Assembly: GCF_042100115.1 (NCBI RefSeq)
Contig: NC_091279.1
Location: forward strand, 2,418,001-2,482,000
Source of the DNA: Alternaria dauci
Lineage: Eukaryota; Ascomycota; Dothideomycetes; Pleosporales; Pleosporaceae
Direction: 5' to 3'
DNA: 64,000 nucleotides
The notes under the pieces were generated by a model. That model was not told the origin of the DNA, did no database searches, and saw only the letters and a list, made by a program, of their open reading frames with translations. Positions 45,163 to 56,874 of the stretch are shown here, piece after piece (position 1 is the stretch's first letter; each line of letters begins with the position of its first letter). Position numbers and translations under genes: made by a program.

Positions 45163-47816
45163 TCACTGCTGGATAATGTTCTGACGTCTGGGATACCGCT
45201 CCTCGTCGCGGGATGGACTTGTGGCAACCACGTCCTCCGGTCTCCCACGTTCTCTGGTCCTCCCGATACGAGCCGACTCGCCGTCTACAAGTCCACTGCC
45301 TCCCGACGCCCGACTAGTTCGTCCACTGTTGTGGTAGGTCTGAACGCTCTGCATGATTTGATAAGCAGCGGCACGATCCTGAGCGCTGGTACGAGGATGC
45401 TTTGGGGGGTTTCCAACATCGACCATGCCCGGTTCGTCGCGCACAGGTCGCGCTGTGGTAGCGCGACTCTTCGACCTCGTGGGACGGTCGCTGTATTCAG
45501 AGGAAGATCTCCTAGGAGCGGCGGGTCGCGGATCCGCCTGGTTGACAAAGGGGAGAGATTCTCTGAAGGCCAAGTTCGCCGTTGCGCTGATAGTACGAAA
45601 AGGATCAGTAGGGGGCTCTGTGATCAGATCGAGGGCGCTCAGGGCATCGTGCAGCTCCTGATCAAGTGGGTACAACTCAGCGCCTGATGTTCCCTCTCGC
45701 GACTCCTGATACTCCAGCGCCTGCCTCTGTCTCTCCGATCCCTCCCTCCCTCTTCGCTCTACCAGGGCCTGCCTCTGCGCCGCATTTCCAAAACGATGGC
45801 GACTTGGGAATATACCCAGTGTTGACAATGATCCTTGTACACCACGTTGCGTCGCCTCGAGGCGCGCAAGGTCTTTTCTCAGCTCGTGCTGTGCCAAGAT
45901 CAGGAACTGTAACGTATCGACGTCGGCTTGGTATCGAGGGCCTTGAGGTATGCTTCCAGACGCCTCAACGCTATGACAGTGCGGACACTCGTGTGCATGG
46001 TCAGTGTCTGGTGCTGGCGTCAAGACGGATACTTCTTTCAACGCCGCTTGAAGCACCGCTTTGTTCTCACGATACTGCTCGGCTCGGGCCTTGAGTGCAT
46101 CATCTTTGAGAACGAGAGCTGGGGTCGTACTTGCTGCTTCGATCACCTGGAGGCTATGGTCTCTTGGCCGATACTCATAGGTCCAGGCGACGAATGGATC
46201 TGGCCCTAGAGGAGGGCTGAAATTACTCGGAGAAGGCAACATCTTGCTCAGTCGTTCGTGCAGCGGCACCTTCAGATTCTCGTACACAGGACAGGTGGAA
46301 GGATTCGGTTCGGCATCAGGATCGTCGATACATGTCGCTCGCCTAGCAGCTTCCTCGTTCATGTGCTTGGTTTGATCGATTGATTCAAAAAAGACGTTTG
46401 ATACTTCGTACCGGGGGTAGCCGGAAAGGGAAGATTGAATAACGGTGTATCGACCGGGCTTTCGTTCGGAGAATTCGGCCGGCTCGCTGTGTCTGCCTTT
46501 GGGTGGTATCGCCGACTTAGAGCGATCGGGTTTGACACGAGTGAACCTTGGATCTATACATGCTGGTCAGCATCCGACCACGGGCCTTGTAGGTAGCGTA
46601 GCAGGATAACACGCGACCCGGACTTACCATTCCCGGCCAAAATTTCATCGCCCGTTTCGTTTATTCCAGCACTTGTACCGTCCCAGAACGTCCTCACGTC
46701 CTCCCACCACTGCGCAACCGATAAGTCAAGAGGTGACGCCGAAGAGTATACAGAGTCTGGCATCCTCACATTACCCTGGTTGCTACTCGATGCAACAACA
46801 GGAGGCGGTGTCAAGAAATTCTCCCCTCCGATCAGATAATGCGATAGAGGCTGTAGACGGGGCTCTTCTTCTTCCTCGTCCCCGCTCCCCCAGTCATATT
46901 CTTCTTCATCTCCAATGGCATGCTCATTGTCATCTCGTCGAGTGATTTGCTCCTCCAAGTCATCTAACACCGTTCGACTACGCTCTACACTAGGTCTAAA
47001 TGCTGCCTGTTCCTGCTGTCGTCGGTCTGCTTCCACCGTCTCATGATCTAGCAATTCGGAGAGTTCATCCGTCGCCGAAACGTACGAGTCTGCAAAAGGA
47101 GACAGTTCTGAAGAAACGGATGGTGATCTGCGGCCTTTGCCCCCCTCGCGCGTTGGTTGGTCGAACTCGCTGGTAGGCTGTGCAGAGAGAGATGCGTGAT
47201 GAGTGGTATGTGGCTTGTTTGAGTCGTCTAGCTTGTTCACGGGGGCAGATGGCTGTCCAGGAGTCCTCAGGGTCCCAGCTTTATACAAAGGTATTGGTAG
47301 TTGTGACGCAGAAGACAGTCCTTTGGCTTTGTCTGGGTTGGGGACTATGGGCCCTGTAGCGGCTCTTGTGGCTGCTTCTGTGGTACGTGCTTCGTACGCT
47401 GCGATGCGTGCAGAGGTCAGTTCTGATCTTTTCGCTGAGCGGGGTGGAGGAGTAGGTGTGGTTTCTGGCGAGGCCAAAGGATTGGCGTCATTTGCAGGGA
47501 AGTGTGGTGGGGCTTTGTATGTAGAGGAGAAGGTGTTAGGTCGCGGTATGCCAGAAGGAGCCTGGCCCTTCTTGTGTGGGCTAGGGCTGAATGGGGAGTG
47601 GAGGGGAGGGGGAGAGGATGCTAGAGAGTCGTTGTTGTCGTTGGGACTGGAAGAGAAACTAGCCTTCTGGGATGGCGAGGTATAGGGCTCGTCTTCATCG
47701 GAGACCCAGGTGGCGGGCATGGGCTCGTCGTCTGGTAGATGCGGGCGCGGAGAGGAGGTTGTAGCTGCTGCTGCTTTCTCGCTTGCAGTAATAAGGCTGT
47801 TAGAGTGGTGGTTCAT
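45163..47816 (-). CDS. Large disordered protein of unknown function, 859 residues
   Basis: Two exons, 47816-46628 and 46553-45163, joined by a 74-nt intron (GTAAGT..TAG), keep phase across the junction and merge two long frames into one protein. The N-terminal 330 residues are Ser/Pro/Thr-rich and disordered, with repeated SPSP-type sites. Acidic runs (DEEEYDWGSGDEEEEE) and a SHYLIGGENFLTPPP stretch follow. A more ordered block has SVAQWWEDVRTFWDGTSAGINETG and RYTVIQSSLSGYPRYEVSNVFFESI. Near residue 600 a HECPHC motif could bind zinc. The C-terminus is charged, with helical and basic segments. No named domain is recognised. A regulatory or scaffold role is possible, but the sequence gives no direct clue. 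Confidence 0.75.
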
Positions 47817-48474
47817 GGTTTTTGTTGAGCTTCACATCAGCAGTGAATGAGGGGACTGGTTGGGTCCTGTCGTGTTGTATTTTACAGGAGCTTCCTTTCT
47901 GTATCGTGGGAAATGGGGAAGCGGTTTGTCATGAGCAGAACACGGCGGAGGCAACGTCTTTACAAGGACCCTCGATTACATTAGCTCGCTCATTGATGAC
48001 ACTTCGAACGACCGAAATCAGCCTCAGGGTCATCTGATGATGTTTTAAGGCACGTATATGATCAGGATCAAGGACGTTATGATAACACGATGAGATCATA
48101 TTCTCCACAAGAATAGCGACGGAAAGGATTTCATAGCTCGCTCAGGAATTATTTCGTACTCAGTATTGACGTTGTGATTGACCTTAGTGGAAAAGAATTG
48201 TCTGTAATATACAGGACGCGAGCTGTCATAGTGGTTCACAGAAGAAGTTTCCGTCGCTAAAGGGATGACAGAGAACAGACAGAGGCAGCGGCTGTACATG
48301 TTTTTCTCTGTTTCTCCGCTACATATAATCTGCCTTCAAATGACATGTTGATACTTCACCAAGCCTCGAGTTCCGGTCCAGGGTTCACATGATGGAGCAA
48401 TGAAGTCAATAGCCTCAACACAGACTGACCAACCAGCATGAATAGCTTTGTTTATTCAATTATCAGCTATCGCT
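47817..48474. other. Intergenic, 0.66 kb
   Basis: This is the upstream flank of the disordered-protein gene and the 3' flank of the GH43 gene. Nothing is recognised. Confidence 0.6.
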
Positions 48475-50169
48475 TCACCTGTCTTGGTTGAAATCTGCGC
48501 TTGGCACGCTCTCAGTCTCCGAGATGTACTGCTCCAAGCCCTTGTATCTCCACCGTCCAAAGTACGCCTTTGGCGTGGAAGCTGGGCAATCCAGTCCAGA
48601 TCCAGCCCCGTTGCAAGTAGCGTAGACGCCGATCAGGGTGCCTACAAACGAACCCGATGGACTTAGCTGTGCTGTTGAAGCTCTGCCAAATGAGACTTGT
48701 TTCGACTTGCCGCTCGCTAGAATTGCCGAGAACAGGTACGTTTTGGGATCCGGCATCGTGATCTGAAGCCGAACTGATTTCCCGTGCCAGGACTTCGGTA
48801 CGGGCGTCTTCTTCTCCTGCTGCTCCGTGGAGTTATAACGCAGATATGTCGTCCCATTACTGCGCGCTAGTCCGAGCTGAATGTTTGCCGTTTGCCATAG
48901 GAAAGCAGTGATTCCAGCTTCCTGGCCGTTGGAGTTGGGGTCGAACGACAAATCCACGCTGAACTTGAATGTGCTATCGGTCTGACGGCGTCCAATAAAG
49001 TTTACAGCCCTAGAAGCCGGATCAGATGTGTTGGATGGGCCGGCAAGATTATTGCGACCGAGTGTGACTTGTAGGCCTTTACTGGTGGTCTTGAAAGCTC
49101 CATCGCGGGGAACACGCCAGTACACCAGATTTCGTGGTATCGCTGAGCCGCGAGGAAAGTTGTATACATCTGGGTCTGAATTGAACGGCCCGTCACCTGG
49201 AAGATCTCTTGAGCGAGCAGGTAATTGCCAGCCCTCCATCTTCCCTCGTACAGGCTGAAACACTGGCCAATCGCCAGACTCCCATGTCACAGGCGTGAGC
49301 ACGGTTTCACGGCCCATGGGGAAAGAAGTACCGTTAGGACCCACGCGCGTTGCGAGTGCGACAGACCACCATTCACCGTTGTTGTCTTGGAACAGGTCTG
49401 CGTGGCCGACGGTCTGGAAGTATTCTGAAGTACCGCGATTCGTGAGATGAGGATTGAAAGGGCTGGGCTCGTAGGGTCCAGTAATGTTCTTAGCGCGAGC
49501 CATGGTGACAGCGTGGTCTTCTGCTGTTCCACCTTCAGCGATCAGGAGGTAGTACCATCCATCTTTCTTGTAGATATGTGGGCCCTCTGGCCAAACACCG
49601 CCTGTTCCGTTCCAGAGCTGCACAATAGGTCCCATTTCCCCAGTGTCAATGTTCATCTCTTGTAATATGATGCCCTGAGTCGCAACATACACCTTGCCGT
49701 CATCATCCCAGAAAAGGTCGGGATCAATCTTGCCAGCCACAAACCTCACTGGATCGCTCCAGGATTCGTCATCAAAAGGATCCGTAGTCTTGAACAGCAC
49801 ACCTGCCAGGTCACCAGATCCTAGGTACTCGCAGATCACGTAGAAAATACCCTGGTGATGCCGGATAGTCGCTGCATACATGCCCTCCTGTTGGCCTTCG
49901 GTGGCATAACTGTAGCCTGGAAGCTGAGATTCGCGGTTCCATGCGTGGCTTATATGTTTCCAGTCTACCAAGTCTTTTGATGCGTAGATGGGCAGTCCGG
50001 GGAACGAGATGAAGGTAGAGGTTACGCAGAAGAACGTCCCGTCCACGTTGACGCATGATGGGTCGCTGTGCCAGCCTGGAAGGACCGGGTTGAGGAACGT
50101 CGAGTTTTGCGCATGAGTTGTTGTCAAACACGCAAGAATAGCTGTCGTGACCCTGGTTAAGAGCCGCAT
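48475..50169 (-). CDS. Secreted glycoside hydrolase family 43 (beta-xylosidase / arabinofuranosidase type)
   Basis: An intronless 564-residue protein from the ATG at 50169; the frame extends 16 codons upstream without ATG. A signal peptide covers residues 1-20 (RVTTAILACLTTTHA). The five-bladed propeller has the GH43 catalytic set: Asp36 in GWHSDPS (base), Asp149 in KIDPDLFWDDDG (pKa modulator) and Glu195 in WPEGPHIY (acid). A C-terminal beta-sandwich of about 220 residues (from YWRVPRDGAF) follows, as in xylan-active members. Several N-x-S/T sites fit secretion. The enzyme should release xylose or arabinose from plant hemicellulose; exact specificity is not decidable. Confidence 0.92.
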   Translation of the reverse strand: MRLLTRVTTAILACLTTTHAQNSTFLNPVLPGWHSDPSCVNVDGTFFCVTSTFISFPGLPIYASKDLVDWKHISHAWNRESQLPGYSYATEGQQEGMYAATIRHHQGIFYVICEYLGSGDLAGVLFKTTDPFDDESWSDPVRFVAGKIDPDLFWDDDGKVYVATQGIILQEMNIDTGEMGPIVQLWNGTGGVWPEGPHIYKKDGWYYLLIAEGGTAEDHAVTMARAKNITGPYEPSPFNPHLTNRGTSEYFQTVGHADLFQDNNGEWWSVALATRVGPNGTSFPMGRETVLTPVTWESGDWPVFQPVRGKMEGWQLPARSRDLPGDGPFNSDPDVYNFPRGSAIPRNLVYWRVPRDGAFKTTSKGLQVTLGRNNLAGPSNTSDPASRAVNFIGRRQTDSTFKFSVDLSFDPNSNGQEAGITAFLWQTANIQLGLARSNGTTYLRYNSTEQQEKKTPVPKSWHGKSVRLQITMPDPKTYLFSAILASGKSKQVSFGRASTAQLSPSGSFVGTLIGVYATCNGAGSGLDCPASTPKAYFGRWRYKGLEQYISETESVPSADFNQDR

Positions 50170-51014
50170 CGTGTACAACCTCAAAGCGTCTTTACAGACT
50201 CTACGTATACGTTGCACCCGGCGATACGGAAAGCTTTATGCATACCGGTGGGCATCAGATGCAGATGGTACCTAGGTGCTACCCGCTTGTTGGGAAGAAG
50301 CATGATCGACGAATACCTCGTATACCGGCTGTACTCATTTAGCCAGAGTACTCCCGCGGTGCTGGAAAGTTAAGCAAGTAACATTTTTTGCCTAGTATGC
50401 GGGGAAACACGATGAGCTGCAGAACCACCGGGCTTAATGAGCCTCAAGATCCGGGGAGGGAGGGGAAGCCGATTTTGATCGTCGCAATCTCACGCAATGA
50501 CGTCATAATTTTTCCGGACCTCACAATTTTGAACAAAGTGTCATGACTATTCATTCGCAACGCTGTATAAGGGATTCATTCGACTAGAAAGAACAAAAAA
50601 GCCTATCATTCCTCGACAGCGATATGATGCACGTCTCCACAATGTTCTTGCGTGGACTTGTCCCTCCGGATATAACACGGTGGCATGTGATGCGCACCGA
50701 CAGGAGAAACGACCGCATATAATGCTGGCAGAACTGAGCAGGGATGGTACAGGATTTACCTCCTGTGAAGATTAGTGTGTACACAACACGATCTTTTCGT
50801 TCTGACAACTTACGACCTCGCGTTGACCTGACACGTTTGGTGCAGCTTCTATTCGCTTGAAGAGGCTCAAACTCTTTTGCTTCTATGATCATCTGGACAA
50901 AATCTCGAAAGAGCATGCGTGGTCGATATTGCGGGACATGTGGATGGCTTGTATCTTTGGGTCATCGTAAACCAGAGGGTAGCTATGGCGTTGATGACGC
51001 TCATGACCACTCGC
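50170..51014. other. Intergenic, 0.85 kb
   Basis: This is the upstream flank of GH43 and the 3' flank of the 629-residue gene. Small frames only, none supportable. Confidence 0.6.
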
Positions 51015-52951
51015 TCAGGGACCCATCGCCAGATATGCCTGGACCGTCTGGACGAAGCAATCGACATCCTTGATCTGCTTCAGCATGTCTTGACCGGCCT
51101 GAATGTAGAAGGCCTCTTGCTGTTGACGAGTCAGAGGCCTGCCGATGTGCTTCTGGTCAAGGTGGTGCAACATCTGAGCCTCCAATTTCAGCGCAAGATC
51201 TTCGACCTGACCCGGTTGGAGAATGGTCTGGCGTGCATTCCGCGCGTTGCTGACGTCGCCGTTCATCTTGCTGATCGAGTGCTTCAGAGCGATCATGAAC
51301 TGGCCCTTGACGTCCTGGACCGGCGGCGGAGGAGGAGATGCATGGCAAGCAGCAAGAGCTACGTTGCTCGCGCTAGCGATGCAGAACGCGCCGGCAACCT
51401 TGTCTTTCGCTGATGCGAAGAATTTCTTGATGCTTCTGTGAAATTCTTTTGCTTTACTCACGAAAGATTCAAGTTTGCTACAGTCTTTGAGCTCATGCTC
51501 CGACTGTGCGTCGTACTCGTGTTCGATTTCCTCAGGAGTTGGTGAACGGTGCAGACTCTTCATGCGGTCTGAAATGCCTTGAAGAACAGCGAGCTCTTGT
51601 TCCTTGACCATGGGTAGCATCTCCGATGGTAGCAACCGTTCTTTCAGTTTCGCTGCCGCTTCGTGGTTCTTGCGCTTCATTGTCCAGAACAGGCGACGCA
51701 TGAAGTGCACGCGTTTGTCGTGGGAAAATCCGTTCAGCGACGCTGGAGCATTCAAAGGCTGGATGCTGTTGAGCTCTTCCTCGGTGAGTGGCGCATCTAT
51801 CGAGCTGGCCTGAATTGGAACGGAGGTTTCCTCAGCGTTGACCATCTCCTCGTCCCTAGCTCTCGCCAGAAACCTCTGCTCGTCTCCCAAAGCGGCATGC
51901 TCTGCTCGGACACCAATCTCGTACTTCTGGTTAAGCCAGTCTTTGTCTGGCAGACTTGATAGCAACAGCACCTCCGAGTGTATGCTATGGAGGACGTTGC
52001 TTTCAATGTCGTGCGTCAGCTTGACGAGCGCGTCCTTGTGAAGCAAGAGCCCATATCTCGGAGAGACTTGGCGCTGCATCCTCTCCAACTGGTCATGTAG
52101 GAAGATGAGACCATATTGGCGGAACTCGTAAGACATTTCGCCGAGATATTGGTGATCACTTTGGATTGGCGCTAGCTCGTCATGACTGAGCGTAGCAGGC
52201 TGCTGGAAAGAGACATTGCAACGAGGTGCCCATGTGGAACTAGATGCAGATCCATTGGATGCTGATGCGGAATTGCCTTGAATTCCAGAAGCACCAAAAT
52301 CATCGATGTCCATCGCATCTGATGCAGATACAGCCGGCGTGGTTCGAGTAGAGATGGTGATCGAAAACATGACGCCCGTCGAAGCGGAACCCGCGTTTTG
52401 CTTGGCGGCAGCAATGACAGCAGGCACAGGTACTCTAGTTACATTGCTGACGTTGGACACGAAGTGCTTGATCATGACGAAGAAGCTTTGCTTGTCCTTC
52501 ATGTCGTCAAGCTCGGTGACTACGACATCAGTCAGCCTTTTGTGCTCGTCGTCCGTAGCCGTCGTAGCAGTGACATGGTAGTCGACTGCTTTGCTCAAAG
52601 CACCTTCGAGTAGGTCCATCGCGTCCGACCCATTTTGGGTGAATATTTTCTCCCGGTGGAAGATGCTGTTCAAGAACAGTCTGATCTTTTCCATGCCGGC
52701 TTCGCGGACATGCTTGAAGATGGTAGCTCCAGAGACAAAGGCGATTGACTGTCGCCCCAAGTTGGCGTCCAGAAAGGCACTGGAGGGTCTGCTGAGCGCC
52801 GCCTTGACGGTCTTGAGCTCGCCATCTGCTGCAGATCTTGCAGGCTGTAGAGCGTTAGTCGCGGTCTTCGCGACTTGGACGGGACACTAACCATAGACAC
52901 ACCAGGCGCAGCACCAGTTGTGGACATGATGACCTGGTTCGTAGTCTTCAT
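51015..52951 (-). CDS. Orphan protein of unknown function, 629 residues
   Basis: Exon 1 is 52951-52892 (20 codons). A 47-nt intron (GTTAGT..CAG with a CTAAC branch site) follows, then exon 2 52844-51015. An internal ATG eight codons in could also be the start. The protein is mixed charged and mostly helical in appearance: TIFKHVREAGMEKIRLFLNSIF, a Val/Thr/Asp-rich region, GEMSYEFRQYGLIFLHDQLERMQRQ, and a long KRVHFMRRLFWTMKRKNHEAAAKLKERLLP segment. A moderately hydrophobic stretch with five prolines (HASPPPPPVQD) lies near residue 520. No domain, catalytic motif or reliable membrane segment is recognised. A TATA box lies about 170 bp upstream, so it is likely expressed. Confidence 0.7.
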
Positions 52952-54377
52952 ATTGTTAGATATTGTCCCTGTTGGGGTGCTGTGTATACACTTACGGGAT
53001 TACGATAAGTTGGTCTGAGAGTGGAGGCGATGACTGTGTACTATGTAGTATGCACGAGTCCGTAGAGGGAGTGACAAATATGTCGATAGAAGCGGAATGC
53101 TTGGTGGAAGAAGTGGTTTTATAGCGAGCGGACAGATGTATTTCGATGATCGACAAGTCGGGTAGGCTGATTGTCGGAAATGTATCTGTGGGGCGGGTGT
53201 TGAGTGGAAGCGTTGGCAGGCGATGATGTGGAGGCTCAGCGTCGGGGAAGAAATACCAACGAGAAATCTCCGCCAAGTGCAGGGCCATAGCGTAGCAGGC
53301 GCCAGGCACCATTATCGGAGGCTTTCGTGGTAGTGAAATAGAGAAATGCTCAAAAGTCGACGCCACCTGGGCATGGTCGGTGCACCAGGGAAAGTGGAGA
53401 GCCCCGAAATCCATCGACTAAGTAGCTATATACAAATGTTTGAGTTCGAAAGATAGTGTTTCATATATATCCGGACTAGGAAAGATAGCAGCCCAGCGAG
53501 CCGATGCGCTATATAACCAAGGTCCGGAGAGGGGTTTGTTCGAAGTGGTTGTTGTTTGGAAGATGCTGTACAACACTCATCAAACCCAGTTGTGAGCCCG
53601 CAAGCTCTCGCAATTTCCTTTAATATCCACGGACTGACACGTGAGTAGGTAAGATGGGACGTGACAGATGGGTTCTCTTGATTATCACGTGGCTGGGGAT
53701 AGAGTCTACATCTTCGTGTTACCTGTGGCTCGATGATGAAGCAGTGAAAGAGGCCAGGTAAGCTCATGTCTAGGCGGCCAATTCGCAGATAGCTGGAAGG
53801 TGTAGGTGCACCCAAATGTAGTCGTTCTCCTCGCACGGTAACACTGTGCCTCGACCACCGTCACGTGACAATGACACGTCTGCGCGGTAGGAAACATGGT
53901 TTGCCACAATTATCGCTCTGCGTATCTAGCTCTGTTTCGATGCTGGTGCCTTGTAGCTTTGAAATAGCTATGGATCATATCGGGATTGTAATCGAAGAAG
54001 ATAAACAGGGGCGCGCTCATGAGCCGTCGCAACAGGTGTCTCTGTGATGGCAGGACAACGGGATGCCAGAATTGGAACTTTTTGATAGGCTGTGTAGAAA
54101 GTAGAGCTTTTACTATGCAGAATAGCGATGCAGTAAAGATGCAGTGTGCGTGTTGTGTGGAAGAATCGCCGCTGCTCAGGTGGTGAGATTTGACGTTCAT
54201 TGAAGCTACCTAACCGGCTTTAGCCTATCATGACAGTGGGTCATATTACTCAGCATGACGCACCCTTTGCCCGCGAAGCACCAATACCAAGATGACACCT
54301 ATAGGCCCCTCGAACAAAAAGCAGCCCAGCAGTATGAACAGAGCGCGACGTTCCGCCTCTTTGCGCCATGTTGAGAT
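52952..54377. other. Intergenic, 1.4 kb
   Basis: This is the promoter of the orphan gene (TATA at 53117-53123) and the upstream region of the transcription-factor-like gene. A 140-codon ATG frame at 52992-53414 on the minus strand overlaps that promoter and is not called. Confidence 0.5.
53117..53123 (-). promoter_or_regulatory. TATA box of the 629-residue orphan gene
   Basis: TATAAAA on the minus strand, about 170 bp upstream of the ATG at 52951. Confidence 0.5.
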
Positions 54378-55856
54378 ATGAGCCTAAAATTCGTGACAGT
54401 GTCTCATCCCGATCAGATCAAGGATCGAAAGAAACAACAAGGCATCCGACAGCATGCCATCCGCAGCGGCATACAGCGCAGCCGTGCCGAGCGCTCACAA
54501 CATAGGGAATTGTTTGTGCCATTCATAGCGAAAGAGAAGCGCCAGAAGCAGTCCTCGATGGTTCTGCCACATGCACCATCCATTGGGCTATTGGACCCAT
54601 TCAATACCCTCTGCGCCTGTCCTGAGAGGCTGCGCAACCTTCTGCGACACCGTATGTACATGCGCACGGTCTCTTTCAACTGATGATACTGACGTTAGAG
54701 AGCATCGGCGAAGCAAGCAGGTGAACCAGTCTTCTGCTTTGAGGACTCTGGCAAGGTGCTTTTCCAAGGCATGGACGGTATCCTCAATGGCGCATTGATA
54801 GACCCGATCTTGTTCCACGCCCTATTGCTTGTTCTCACACTTGCGGCAAACGCGAACGTTCCGAATGTGGAGATACTCGCGTATCGCGGCGAAGTTCTCG
54901 ATCGCATGCAAACCGCTATGCGAGAACCCGGATGGAAACCAAAAGTATCTAGCATCACCGCTATGCTTATGCTTATTGGATATGAGTATCGCACTGAGGA
55001 CGGTGATTGTGACAGTATCTCCACCCACATACGTGGAGTACAAGCGATGGTTGACAAGTTCCAAAAGGAATATACTGCTGTTGTTGGGCAAATCCAGCGC
55101 ACCCTGTTTTGGCAGGATCTGTTGGGTTGCTTCGTGCTTGGTACCACACGCCTGCTCTCGCACGAGCTGCATAACGAATGGCTGTATTCGCACACCAAAG
55201 AGATCCCGTCATATTCTGTGGCACACGACAAGTTTCCGGCAATATTTGAAGATTGGCCGCCAGCCTTTGCCACCGTACTCCAAGACTTAGCAATACTTTG
55301 TAAGATTCTAGATGACTGCGCAGTCACGGGGAACGCATTCCTTGTCGATGACAGTCAAGCCAACCTAGAGTCACGACTAGTAGATCTGCTGAGCGCGTCT
55401 CGCCTCTCGCATTCACCCACAGATCCCATTTACGAAGCATGCATCTACGCGGCCTATCTGTGTACCTATAAGCTCTCTGTTGGGATCTGGAATGGCTGCT
55501 TCATCCCCGAGATATGTGTCGATCGGATTCTTTCTCACCTTGCAGATGCTTTCCATGACCTACGCTGGGCATCATCCCTGTCTCTCTTACTGTGGTTGTT
55601 ATTCGTGGTCGGTGGCTTGGCCGAGCGCTCAAGCTCGAGACAGCGGGCCAAAGTAATGATTAGGCACACGTACGCCACGCATTTGAAGATGCTACATCAA
55701 GACTGGGATGTTGTGAAGACAAGTATGGAGGATTTCATCTGGTCTCAGTCCACCATTGAGAAGAAAGTCTTTCGGTTTTGGCGAGAGCTTCACTCGGATG
55801 CGATACCGTTACCGCGCTGGCATGAGACCGCTAGCAATCTGCACTACGCAGCTTAG
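54378..55856 (+). CDS. Fungal transcription-factor-like protein without zinc cluster
   Basis: Exons 54378-54651 and 54703-55856 give 475 residues. The acceptor is the third AG after the branch site, chosen because only it keeps frame, so the junction is moderately certain. The N-terminus (FVTVSHPDQIKDRKKQQGIRQHAIR) and a DPFNTL segment are typical of a fungal family related to the Fungal_trans_2 regulators that lacks an N-terminal Zn2Cys6 cluster. The rest is helical with LFWQDLLGCFVLGTTRLL and a C-terminal FWRELHSDAIPLP. No DNA-binding domain is visible; the basic N-terminus may be a nuclear signal. A regulator role is inference. It sits in the accessory part of the window. Confidence 0.7.
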
Positions 55857-56403
55857 CCTAAGCAGCTTCTTCCAACTGGTGGAGGAGTTCGCAGGATATT
55901 TGAAAAGGTCACAATGGCAGAAGTTGAGATCACTTGTCCATTTGAGGCGCTGAGTTAGCCACACGACTGATCTAAAGCAACATGGTTTCCTCGTGGAGAC
56001 TGTCAAAACGATCAAGATTTTACACCTACATGATCAAGATATCTCGTACTCGAGATGAGATTGTTGCTTGCGGCTTCGGATGCACGCCCCGGCTCTGAGT
56101 ACGCGTCTTTGGCAAAGGACTATCTATACGTTGCCGAAGCTGGGTTCAGAACATGACCTCCGCCGCGCCACCTCACTCGATCGCCCTTGTCCAATGCTGT
56201 TACCTACCAGCTGGAAATCTGCTACATACACGATTAGCAACTTGAAACGCCTTCGCCGAATCTTTTCAACACATTTCAGTTCGAGCCAGGTTCGATAGAT
56301 CTGGCCGAGACTAGTAGGAAGTTCCCCTGCCTTTTTATTTAACAAGAAATGATCGAACAAGAGAAATGATTTCATACGGGAAAAAGCTCTGGACCGCCTA
56401 TAA
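55857..56403. other. Intergenic, 0.55 kb
   Basis: This is the 3' flank of the transcription-factor-like gene. No gene is seen. Confidence 0.55.
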
Positions 56404-56874
56404 CGGAATCTATTCGCCTCACCATCAAGAGTTGAAGTGGTCGATTTCAGCCATGCGGGCGATCCATACTGGCGGCCACTAAGAGCAGTCCCAAAGCATC
56501 CTTTGACTAATGACGCTGCAAATGATTTACCGCCCTCTTGGATGCGTGTCGTATTCGATATGGTTTAGTACTGGGAGACCTGGTTTGACATGGAGATGGA
56601 ACCACCAGCACCTCTCATGGTCGAAAACGTGGACGGCCGAGTGATCACCATCGGGCAATTTATCCTTGAACTCTCCAGCTACGCCATGAGGCGGCAGTAT
56701 GATATTTTCGAAGTCGAGGGCCGCCCCGGATCACGGCCGAAGATCGTATGCCTCTATATTGATGGAGCCTATGGACCGGCTCAAAAGGACGCCGAGATCC
56801 GAACGTCGTATCCCACGTCGAGGTTAAATCGGACAATTGGTGTTCGAAACGCGAAATTGAAGAATTATGGGTGA
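56404..56874 (+). pseudogene. Remnant of a conserved fungal gene, one in-frame stop
   Basis: One frame reads coherently for about 155 codons: RVEVVDFSHAGDPYWRPL, PKHP, LPPSWMRVVFDMV, then TAG at 56566-56568, then YWETWFDMEMEPPAPLMVEN, GRVITIGQFILELSSYAMRR and so on to a TGA. The stop sits inside an otherwise protein-like segment and no intron can remove it. Upstream the frame closes at 56401 and I find no start exon. The pattern (PPSW, VVFD, YW.xWF, EPPAP, ITIGQF) resembles a family of fungal proteins of unknown function that I know only loosely. A decayed or fragmentary copy is the best reading. Confidence 0.5.

Noticed and set aside
52992..53414. 140-codon ATG frame just upstream of the 629-residue orphan
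   Set aside because: It overlaps the TATA box of the orphan gene, has no domain, and could not be spliced onto the orphan with an intron of realistic size.
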